A stretch of 10,624 bases of DNA from Hyphomicrobiaceae bacterium (GTDB taxonomy: Bacteria; Pseudomonadota; Alphaproteobacteria; Rhizobiales; Hyphomicrobiaceae), in NCBI GenBank assembly GCA_021775715.1, contig JAJFHI010000222.1, forward strand, positions 1 to 10,624, given 5' to 3'. A program made the position numbers and the translations under genes. Position 1 is the stretch's first letter. Every line of letters begins with the position of its first letter. Positions 1-5,026 of the stretch are shown piece after piece. The notes beneath the pieces were generated by a model. The model was not told the DNA's origin, did not search any database, and worked only from the letters and a program-made list of their open reading frames with translations.

Positions 1-216
1 GAGCGACGGTTCTTCGACGAGTGGTTGCCATCGCAGCCTGTTTTGCGGACCAGCCACACATCGATGCCTGGCGCCGTGCCAACACCAGCTCCGCCGCATT
101 CCCCGGCAACTGCTCCGGCGTATTCCGCTGTTGACGATGCAGTCGCCACGCCGGGACCGACTGTTTCTGCCAAACGCAGTTGGACATCCTGGACGAAGCG
201 CGGCCAAAAGGCCTGA
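1..216 (+). CDS. C-terminal tail of a truncated protein upstream of hisH (possibly DUF2628)
   Basis: Frame 1 is open from the window edge to a TGA at 214-216, giving 71 residues that begin ERRFFDEWLP and continue into a Pro/Ala/Thr-rich tail with many PAP-type repeats. The 5' end lies outside the window, so the ATG at 25 is probably internal. The tail ends only 8 bp before the hisH ATG, so the two genes are probably co-transcribed. In many Hyphomicrobiales a small DUF2628 membrane protein lies just before hisH, and its C-terminal part often has a charged ERRFF-like segment followed by a proline-rich tail. That is why I suggest the family. The diagnostic N-terminal membrane part is not visible, so the family is inference, while the open frame and its position are seen directly. 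Low sequence complexity prevents a firmer call. Confidence 0.5.
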   Translation, partial: ERRFFDEWLPSQPVLRTSHTSMPGAVPTPAPPHSPATAPAYSAVDDAVATPGPTVSAKRSWTSWTKRGQKA

Positions 217-224
217 TTTCATAA

Positions 225-878
225 ATGCAGCGCGTTGCGATTATTGACTATGGCTCGGGCAATCTGCACTCGGCCGCGAAATCCTTTGAGCGCGCGGCAC
301 GCGAGTGTGGTGTCGGATCTGAAATCCTTGTCACACCTGATCCCGATGTTGTCCGTTCGGCCGACCGCATCGTCTTGCCAGGTGTTGGCGCTTACGCTGA
401 TTGCAAGGCGGGCCTGACAGCAATCGACGGCATGATGGATGCGATTGAAGACGCCGTTCGTGTGAAGGCGCGTCCCTTTCTCGGCATCTGTGTCGGTATG
501 CAATTGATGGCGACGCGCGGTCTCGAGTTTGGCACAACCGCTGGCTTCAATTGGATTGCCGGCGAAGTCGTTGCAATTAAACCGAATGATCCGGCGTTGA
601 AAATTCCGCATATGGGTTGGAATACATTGTCAGTCTCTGAACCGCATGCGTTGCTGGATGGTATCGAGACAGGGCCGAATGGTCTGCACGCTTATTTCGT
701 GCACTCCTATCACTTCCAAGCCAAAGACCCGGTCAAAGTCGTTGCCACAACGGATTACGGCGGGCCGGTCACAGCGATGATCGCCGATGGCAACGTTGCT
801 GGAACACAGTTCCACCCGGAAAAAAGCCAAGCGCTGGGTTTAAAGTTGCTCGCGAACTTTTTGCAGTGGGACGTTTAG
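225..878 (+). CDS. hisH: Imidazole glycerol phosphate synthase, glutamine amidotransferase subunit HisH
   Basis: HisH hydrolyses glutamine and passes ammonia to HisF, which converts PRFAR to imidazole glycerol phosphate and AICAR in histidine synthesis; it acts in the cytoplasm. The 217-residue protein opens with the class I amidotransferase strand AIIDYGSGNLHS. It has the oxyanion region LPGVGAYADC near residues 51-60, the nucleophile C89 in FLGICVGMQ, and H197 and E199 in GTQFHPEKSQ, which complete the triad. PHMGWN (128-133) and HAYFVHSY (155-162) are family hallmarks. The length is normal. The ATG at 225 is chosen because MQRVAIIDYG matches the usual N-terminus; no strong ribosome binding site is visible, which suits coupling to the gene ending at 216. 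A 736-bp non-coding stretch follows. The partner gene hisF is about 6.7 kb downstream. Confidence 0.97.
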   Translation: MQRVAIIDYGSGNLHSAAKSFERAARECGVGSEILVTPDPDVVRSADRIVLPGVGAYADCKAGLTAIDGMMDAIEDAVRVKARPFLGICVGMQLMATRGLEFGTTAGFNWIAGEVVAIKPNDPALKIPHMGWNTLSVSEPHALLDGIETGPNGLHAYFVHSYHFQAKDPVKVVATTDYGGPVTAMIADGNVAGTQFHPEKSQALGLKLLANFLQWDV

Positions 879-1027
879 AATTTTTCGTCTCGCGCCGTAC
901 GAAGGTACGATCCCACACCCGCAGTCGTCATTCCCGGCTTGACCGAAAATCCAAGTGAGTTGCAGCGGATTGGTGGGTGGTGGTTTCTTGAGGTGGTGCT
1001 GGGTGCGTTTGGCGGAGTGTGTTTGGC

Positions 1028-1431
1028 CTCACGGCTATTCCTCGCTGTCGCTCGGGCCTCCGGCAGGGCGCTGCAACGCAGCGGGTCGCGGTGCTCCCCG
1101 GCCTCTGGCATAAACGTTTCCCTTTGACAGCTTGTCCGGAACACAGAGGCGCGAAGGCCTGCAACTTGCCGAGTTGATACGGCGGGAAATGCGCCGTATC
1201 GCGAGACCGCTGTTGCCCCTTGCGCGATCTCCGCGCATGGCACCCGGGTGCGATGATGCGAGCGACAAGCGAGTATCTGAATCGTTCCCGGCCCGTGCGG
1301 AGCCCGACCGCAGGCAGGAATAGCGTGAGCACAAAACAACTTTTGCGATGATGCGAGCGACGAGCGAACATCTGAATCGTTCCCGGCGCCGTGCCCGTGC
1401 GCAGCCCGAGCGGAGCGAGGAATAGCGTGAG
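1028..1431. repeat. 404-bp segment bounded by imperfect inverted repeats (MITE-like or REP-like)
   Basis: The left end (1028-1057) reads CTCACGGCTATTCCTCGCT and continues to GCTCGGGC. The reverse complement of the right end (1404-1431) reads CTCACGCTATTCCTCGCT and continues to the same GCTCGGGC, differing only by small indels and a one- or two-base change. A further copy of the right-end unit lies inside: 1249-1329 and 1344-1431 are direct repeats that align end to end, apart from a 7-bp insertion in the second and scattered substitutions. No transposase and no clear target-site duplication are visible. A non-autonomous transposable element or a clustered REP-type element would both fit. The repeats are seen directly; mobility is inference. 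Confidence 0.5.
1176..1200. repeat. Perfect 9-bp hairpin inside the repeat segment
   Basis: GATACGGCG (1176-1184) and CGCCGTATC (1192-1200) are exact reverse complements around the 7-base loop GGAAATG. A second smaller dyad, CGCTGC-AAC-GCAGCG, lies at 1069-1083. No T-run follows, so neither looks like an intrinsic terminator. They may be structural parts of the surrounding repeat element. Confidence 0.5.
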
Positions 1432-1614
1432 TACCGCTAATCGCCTCCGCTCTACAACAAGAACAAAGTCAGAACTTCCTCTTGCCAGGCTCAATGATTC
1501 GTGGCATGTTCTCATTACGTTCTTCGGAGCGGTTAGCCACCAGTTCCCAGTCACGTACCCCCGTTGTGTTGCGTTTTTCTCCTGGTTTGAACACCCATTT
1601 GAAGGCCCAGCCCC

Positions 1615-1965
1615 ATGCGCACATTTCTGATCTCCTACGACCTCGCAGCCCCTGCCAAGAACAAACAAGCTATTGCTGACGCCATCATGGAGCTGGGCCT
1701 GCGCTGGGCGCGTCCGTTGGACCAGAGCTGGTACATCGAAGCCAAGAGCACCGCGACGTCGGTTGAAGATGCTCTGTGCTGGATGTTTGGCGAAGACGAC
1801 AGTCTTTTGGTCCAGGAAGTCTCGGAACGTGCAGTTACATCCAACACCTCGATCCGCTGGTTCAAACAGCGTGGTGGCGATCTTGGCAACGTCGTTTCAT
1901 TCCCCCGGGCCGACGCTGTCACCTCTTCGGTCGAAATCGAATATCCGATGCAAGAAGCTGTTTGA
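1615..1965 (+). CDS. Small orphan protein with a Cas2/VapD-like N-terminus
   Basis: This 116-residue protein begins MRTFLISYDL, a hydrophobic strand ending in Tyr-Asp, as in the first strand of Cas2 and related ferredoxin-fold proteins, where the Asp is the metal-binding residue. A helix-forming segment follows (residues 14-28), then a strand ending in SWYIEAKS (38-45), a second helix with SVEDALCWMF, and a strand at DDSLLVQEVS (61-70), a plausible beta-alpha-beta-beta-alpha-beta order. The C-terminal 30 residues look extra. I recall similar conserved small proteins in Hyphomicrobiales but no established function. A weak GAAGG precedes the ATG. There are no CRISPR repeats, cas1 or effector genes in the window, so adaptation is not suggested; a stand-alone nuclease, a toxin-like protein or a non-enzymatic fold relative are all possible. 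The fold is inferred from pattern only. Confidence 0.7.
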   Translation: MRTFLISYDLAAPAKNKQAIADAIMELGLRWARPLDQSWYIEAKSTATSVEDALCWMFGEDDSLLVQEVSERAVTSNTSIRWFKQRGGDLGNVVSFPRADAVTSSVEIEYPMQEAV

Positions 1966-1980
1966 GGGAGCCACTGCGAT

Positions 1981-2006
1981 CGTCCCACGCTTTTCCGTGT
2001 GGGATG
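1981..2006. other. Stem-loop just downstream of the Cas2-like gene
   Basis: TCCCACGC (1983-1990) pairs with GTGTGGGA (1997-2004) through one G-U pair around the loop TTTTCC, and two further pairs extend the stem outward. It begins 15 bases after the stop codon. No U-run follows, so it may protect the 3' end or act in rho-dependent termination rather than being an intrinsic terminator. Confidence 0.45.
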
Positions 2007-2151
2007 TGAATCAGATCGACTAGAAAGTTTCAGGCTTAAACGCGTCTCTCAGTTGCTGAAGTACGACCCCCCGCAATTTACCGAAAGCGACAGTGATGCG
2101 TATCACCCCCTAGAGCCTGCGAATGAAGTGTGAGTTGCGTGAGTTTGCCGG

Positions 2152-2264
2152 GTGTGATCGTTCGAGGCGCTATCGCCGAGACCGTGAATCACTCCCGCAG
2201 AAAGTAAGTGTGATCGTTCGAGGCGCTGTCGCCGAGAAGGTGAACCACCCCCCTCAACAAGTAA
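2152..2264. repeat. Tandem direct duplication, unit 56-57 bp, two copies
   Basis: Copy 1 (2152-2207) and copy 2 (2208-2264) both start GTGTGATCGTTCGAGGCGCT and both end AAGTAA. The first 30 bases differ at one site; the later part is more divergent, with one length difference. Each copy contains GGCG-N4-CGCC, a short dyad. Two copies with no spacer between them are not a CRISPR array. Confidence 0.75.
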
Positions 2265-2333
2265 CGGAGTTTCCCACGACATAATTTCCTCTCGGCTGCC
2301 CCACAGCCAGAAGTCCGATGCCCCCATCGGTCC

Positions 2334-2370
2334 AAACACCGTCCGTTCCCAGCGGGCGGTGTTTTCTTGT
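2334..2370. terminator. Probable intrinsic terminator between convergent genes
   Basis: AAACACCGTCCG (2334-2345) pairs with CGGGCGGTGTTT (2353-2364) over 12 positions with one G-U pair and a 7-base loop. On the + strand the stem runs into GTTTTCTTGT. On the minus strand it starts about 8 bases past the nrsF stop but its U-tract is short. It could serve both strands and is better placed for the + strand. Two smaller hairpins lie directly upstream (2291-2310 and 2315-2330). Confidence 0.6.
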
Positions 2371-2372
2371 CT

Positions 2373-2993
2373 TCACCACCTCAGCACCCACCGCCCCGCC
2401 AGCGCGCCAAGCACACCGCAGGCCAGAACCGCGGTGCCAAAACGGAAGGCGACGATTGTCGTGTCGTCGGTTGTGCACCCGAGAGAGTATCCAACCGCGC
2501 CAAGTGCACCGGCGACAATGCCAGCTGCAAAGCCTGCTTCGGTGAGATGCGTCGGGGCTGAAGCGCGCAAGGCGAACACGATCGCGATGAATGCGGGAAC
2601 AGCCAGTAGCAACACCTGCGACACGCAGCCTTTGAGGGCTGCCAATTCAAACGACGGTGCAAAAGCTGCAACACATGCGGCGACGGCTAGTGCGCCAAGG
2701 GCTGCACTCTTTTGCAGGCGATAGGTCGTGCCGGGTGCTGCAAGCTTTCGTAACAACCAGACCCATAGGCCAGCCATCACAATGCAAGCGACAAGCTTTT
2801 CTGCAACAGATGTCCACATCACCAAGGCGTCGTCTCGCAAACCGATGGTTTGCAATTGCAGTACGATGGCAGCTGCAACGCCTAGGCCGAGCGAGGTGGC
2901 AAGCCGTTGCGTCATGCGGTTTTCTGGAACGGATCGCGCACTAGCGACGAGATTGGCGATGAGGTCGTCTGTCTGTCTATATTCGCTGCTCAT
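2373..2993 (-). CDS. nrsF: NrsF-family (DUF1109) membrane anti-sigma factor
   Basis: This 206-residue integral membrane protein is the likely inhibitor of the sigma factor encoded just upstream. It has the short hydrophilic N-terminus with the TDDLIANLVASA motif (residues 8-19), then about six hydrophobic segments (roughly 34-50, 64-82, 97-113, 125-143, 153-171 and 184-200) and a C-terminal RWVLRW. The pattern and length match the NrsF/DUF1109 family of Alphaproteobacteria. Two cysteines in the expected places, C123 in KGCVSQ and C173 in SLGCTTDD, correspond to the conserved pair that in Caulobacter NrsF is needed for response to chromate and cadmium. C70, C107 and C192 are additional. Its ATG is 2 bp after the sigma factor stop, so the two are translationally coupled. 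It probably holds the sigma factor at the inner membrane until the thiols are modified. Confidence 0.88.
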   Translation of the reverse strand: MSSEYRQTDDLIANLVASARSVPENRMTQRLATSLGLGVAAAIVLQLQTIGLRDDALVMWTSVAEKLVACIVMAGLWVWLLRKLAAPGTTYRLQKSAALGALAVAACVAAFAPSFELAALKGCVSQVLLLAVPAFIAIVFALRASAPTHLTEAGFAAGIVAGALGAVGYSLGCTTDDTTIVAFRFGTAVLACGVLGALAGRWVLRW

Positions 2994-2995
2994 GT

Positions 2996-3550
2996 TCAGT
3001 CCTCTTTCGCCATTCGCTGCAGTGCCTTCATTGCTCGATGCACACGGACCTTGACCGCCGTCGCCGTCAAACCTGTCTGGCGCGCCACCTCCTGCGACGT
3101 GCGGCCTTCCAGTTTCGTCAACACAACAGCTTCACGTGGACCATCGGCGAGTTTGTCCAGCATCGACGCCACGTCATGTCGCGTGGCCGGGTCCGACGTT
3201 GTCAGGTCAGCAACATCTAGGCTGTGCGCAATCTCGTCGATGTTCACGTCCTTCAATCGGCGGCGATTGGCGCGAAGGTGTTCGAGTAATTTGTAACGCG
3301 CGATGCCAAAAACCCACGGCATGAATGGCCGCGTGCGATCGTAGCTATCGCGTTTGTCGTGCACGGCAATCAGCACAAGCTGCACAATGTCTTCGATGTC
3401 GCCAGCCAACGGTCCGTGATCCATGCGGCGCGCCATGTAGCGACGCACACGCATGGCGACGCTGTCCAACACCGACTTATAGGCGGCCTTGTCTCCGTCG
3501 AGCGCGTTGAGCATTAACTGCTGTAGCTTGTCGTCGTCCTGAACGCTCAA
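2996..3550 (-). CDS. sigF: ECF RNA polymerase sigma factor, SigF/ECF16-like
   Basis: This is an extracytoplasmic-function sigma factor. Counted from a TTG at 3550 it has 184 residues: region 2 from about residue 15 to 95, including DIEDIVQLVLIAVH (51-64) and the 2.4-like FGIARYKLLEHLR, and region 4 from about 135 to 180, with the helix-turn-helix RTSQEVARQTGLTATAVKVR. An in-frame GTG at 3583 would add 11 residues, but it lies inside the spacer of the predicted promoter and has no ribosome binding site. The TTG at 3550 is preceded by GAAAGGG at 5-base spacing and gives the usual N-terminal length. That is why I chose it, though automated calls may take the GTG. Coupling to nrsF and the matching promoter upstream of both this gene and the divergent thioredoxin gene indicate autoregulation. 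In Caulobacter such a sigma factor responds to heavy metals. Confidence 0.88.
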   Translation of the reverse strand: MSVQDDDKLQQLMLNALDGDKAAYKSVLDSVAMRVRRYMARRMDHGPLAGDIEDIVQLVLIAVHDKRDSYDRTRPFMPWVFGIARYKLLEHLRANRRRLKDVNIDEIAHSLDVADLTTSDPATRHDVASMLDKLADGPREAVVLTKLEGRTSQEVARQTGLTATAVKVRVHRAMKALQRMAKED

Positions 3551-3572
3551 ATTGGCCCTTTCGGTTATCTCA

Positions 3573-3601
3573 TACTTTGCCACCGCGGCGCATTTGGTTA
3601 C
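3573..3601 (-). promoter_or_regulatory. Predicted ECF-type promoter of the sigma/anti-sigma operon
   Basis: On the minus strand GTAACC (3601-3596) is followed by exactly 16 bases and then CAAAGTA (3579-3573). The same layout occurs on the other strand ahead of the thioredoxin gene. The GTAAC element and 16-base spacing agree with what I recall of SigF-type promoters in Caulobacter (GTAACC-N16-CGAA). The start site would fall near 3568, downstream of the GTG at 3583. Confidence 0.65.
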
Positions 3602-3647
3602 ACGTCGATCAAAATAAAAGGTTTCGTCTCACAAACCTGTGATGACG

Positions 3648-3676
3648 GTAACTCTTGCCACTCTGGGCGCAAAGTA
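3648..3676 (+). promoter_or_regulatory. Predicted ECF-type promoter of the thioredoxin-like gene
   Basis: GTAACT (3648-3653) is followed by exactly 16 bases and CAAAGTA (3670-3676). This matches the promoter on the opposite strand in everything but the last base of the first box. The start site would fall near 3682, leaving a leader of about 40 bases that contains a GAAACG-TCACG-CGTTTC dyad (3683-3699) and the AGGAGA ribosome binding site (3711-3716). Confidence 0.65.
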
Positions 3677-3723
3677 GGAGATGAAACGTCACGCGTTTCC
3701 CCATTTTGACAGGAGAATTGGAA

Positions 3724-4146
3724 ATGATCGCAACACGACTGAGTTCTATCTTTGCAGCTGCCGCTGTAATGGCCGCTTTGGCAACCGGTGCATTCGCTGC
3801 CGACGGCGCCAAGAAAGTTGAAACCGCTGCAACAGAACCTGCGACCTACACACAATCCGCCTTCCAACAGGCCCAATCCGACCAAAAGCACATCGTTATT
3901 GAAGTCTTCAAAAAAGGTTGCGGTACATGTGCCGCTCAGAAGCCGTCTTTGGAAGCTGCCCGCGCGAAGTACCCTGATGCAACATTCATGAAGTTTGACT
4001 TCGTCAACGACACCGACGCCGTTAAAGAGTTCAAAGTCGTCAAACAGAGCACGATCATCGTCTTTAAAGGCAAAGACGAAGTTGCACGTCTGGTTGGTGA
4101 AACGAACCGTGGCGCCATCCTTGGTGCGATCGAAAAAGGCGTCTAA
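3724..4146 (+). CDS. Periplasmic thioredoxin-fold protein with CGTC motif and no cis-proline
   Basis: This 140-residue protein starts at the ATG at 3724, placed 7 bases after AGGAGA; an upstream TTG at 3706 has no such support. Residues 1-25 form a signal peptide with a likely cut after AFA. The mature part is a thioredoxin fold: strand HIVIEVF, then KKGCGTCAAQKP with the redox pair C66 and C69, the strand ATFMKFDFV, and KQSTIIVFKGKDEVARLVG. In ordinary thioredoxins a cis-proline precedes the Thr of the last motif; here it is Ser (QST), which should alter substrate binding. The predicted ECF promoter upstream and the CcdA-type gene downstream suggest a stress-induced periplasmic reductase fed with electrons by the neighbouring membrane protein. 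An oxidant scavenger or metal-thiol repair protein would also fit. The substrate is unknown. Confidence 0.88.
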   Translation: MIATRLSSIFAAAAVMAALATGAFAADGAKKVETAATEPATYTQSAFQQAQSDQKHIVIEVFKKGCGTCAAQKPSLEAARAKYPDATFMKFDFVNDTDAVKEFKVVKQSTIIVFKGKDEVARLVGETNRGAILGAIEKGV

Positions 4147-4196
4147 TTACCCTTTTTGATTTGACGGCGTGATGTACGCCCTCAAGCGATAAATCG

Positions 4197-4240
4197 GAGC
4201 GCAAGGTGTCAACGCCATCGCCACTTTGCGCTCTTTCTTT
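4197..4240 (+). terminator. Probable intrinsic terminator after the thioredoxin-like gene
   Basis: GAGCGCAAGGTG (4197-4208) pairs with CACTTTGCGCTC (4222-4233) over 12 positions with one G-U pair and a 13-base loop, followed by TTTCTTT. A smaller hairpin (TTGA-C-GGCGT / ACGCC-C-TCAA) precedes it at 4161-4185. It lies before the CcdA-type gene, so that gene may depend on read-through or on its own promoter. Confidence 0.6.
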
Positions 4241-4288
4241 GCCAACTGGCTGTCGCAGCCACATCTCATTTCAACCAAGCGGATATCC

Positions 4289-5005
4289 ATGAGCGCATTT
4301 CTTCTGGCGTACGTCGCAGGTCTGGTCACCATTCTTTCGCCGTGCGTTCTGCCGTTGCTTCCGATCGTTTTGGGTGGCGCGCTTAATGCGCATCGCTATG
4401 GACCGCTCGCCCTTGCAGCTGGGTTGATTGTTTCGTTTACCGGGTTTGGTTTGTTGATTGCGACCGTCGGCATCAACATGGGTTTAACGACAGAGATGTT
4501 CGGCAAGATTGCAGCCAGCGTAATGATCGTGTTTGGCATCATCTTGCTGTCGTCGACGTTGCAGCAGCGCTTTGCTGCGGCGGCCGAAGCGGCGACCAGT
4601 GGGCTCAACAACCGTATGGCAGCCTTTACACCGCAGACGTTGCAGGGGCAGGGCGTCTTGGGTTTGTTGCTCGGCGCCGTCTGGACGCCGTGTGTCGGCC
4701 CAACGCTTGGCGCGGCGATTGCGCTCGCCGCTCAAGGAACCGACATCGCCTATGCTGGCGCGATCATGTTCGTTTTCGCCGTCGGCACCGCGACGCCTTT
4801 GGTTGCGTTGATGTTTGGCACGCGTGAAGTTATCGGCCAGCGGAAAGACATGATGGCAAACGCGTCGAATTGGCTGAAGCCGGTGCTGGGAGTGCTGCTA
4901 ATTGCCGTCGGTCTATTGATTGTCACCGGCCTCATGACGGAGTGGGAGGCATTGCTGCTTGAGATCAGCCCGCCGTGGCTCATTCAGTTTATCTACGGCT
5001 TCTAA
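4289..5005 (+). CDS. CcdA/DsbD-type transmembrane thiol-disulfide electron carrier
   Basis: This 238-residue inner-membrane protein has about six hydrophobic segments, the layout of CcdA and the DsbD core. The redox cysteines are in the family positions: C19 in ILSPCVLPLLPIVLGG and C135 in GAVWTPCVGPTLGAA. Proteins of this family carry electrons from cytoplasmic thioredoxin to periplasmic thiol proteins, for cytochrome c maturation or disulfide repair. The ATG at 4289 is used because AGCGGA lies 5 bases upstream and the first segment follows at once; a TTG at 4226 lies within the preceding terminator stem and is unlikely. No cytochrome c maturation genes are present. The partner is therefore most likely the periplasmic thioredoxin-like protein encoded 142 bp upstream. 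The gene converges with the rhodanese gene with a 21-bp gap. Confidence 0.9.
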   Translation: MSAFLLAYVAGLVTILSPCVLPLLPIVLGGALNAHRYGPLALAAGLIVSFTGFGLLIATVGINMGLTTEMFGKIAASVMIVFGIILLSSTLQQRFAAAAEAATSGLNNRMAAFTPQTLQGQGVLGLLLGAVWTPCVGPTLGAAIALAAQGTDIAYAGAIMFVFAVGTATPLVALMFGTREVIGQRKDMMANASNWLKPVLGVLLIAVGLLIVTGLMTEWEALLLEISPPWLIQFIYGF

Positions 5006-5026
5006 ATCGCCAGATCGCGTGGGAAT

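Larger units (their letters stand above)
879..1614. other. Long non-coding stretch with dyads and dispersed repeats
   Basis: I see no credible gene in these 736 bp. The long minus-strand open frame here translates the repeats themselves and is rich in Arg and Ser. Contents in order: a short hairpin just after hisH (CGTAC 896-900, GTACG 905-909); a sequence resembling the common alphaproteobacterial extragenic palindrome built on ATTCCCGG...CCGGGAAT, here decayed (924-952); a segment bounded by inverted repeats (1028-1431), described separately; and an unstructured stretch leading to the next gene (1432-1614). There is a T-run just after the hisH stop but no convincing stem before it, so I do not call a terminator. 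Confidence 0.6.
1966..2372. other. Non-coding stretch with hairpins and a tandem duplication
   Basis: No gene is supported in these 407 bp. The contents are a hairpin just after the upstream stop (1981-2006), a CRP-like dyad (2093-2106), a 56-bp tandem duplication (2152-2264), and three consecutive hairpins (2291-2364). The last hairpin is a likely terminator between the convergent flanking genes. Confidence 0.6.

Noticed and set aside
219..611. Minus-strand open frame of 130 codons inside hisH
   Set aside because: It is fully antisense to an unambiguous hisH and shows no protein-like motifs.
879..890. Intrinsic terminator directly after hisH, suggested by a T-run
   Set aside because: No GC-rich stem precedes the T-run.
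928..1668. Long minus-strand open frame (246 codons) between hisH and the Cas2-like gene
   Set aside because: It reads through the repeat copies, giving the same peptide pattern (LTLF...GLRTG) twice, is rich in Arg and Ser, resembles no family, and overlaps the start of the next gene. High GC makes such frames common.
2152..2264. CRISPR array suggested by the tandem repeat near a Cas2-like gene
   Set aside because: There are only two units, directly adjacent with no unique spacers, and no cas1 or effector gene is present.
3706..3723. Upstream TTG start for the thioredoxin-like gene
   Set aside because: It lies before the AGGAGA ribosome binding site and would put charged residues ahead of the signal peptide; ATG 3724 is well placed.
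4226..4288. Upstream TTG start for the CcdA-type gene
   Set aside because: The codon is inside the terminator stem of the preceding gene, and the added 21 residues do not belong to the family.
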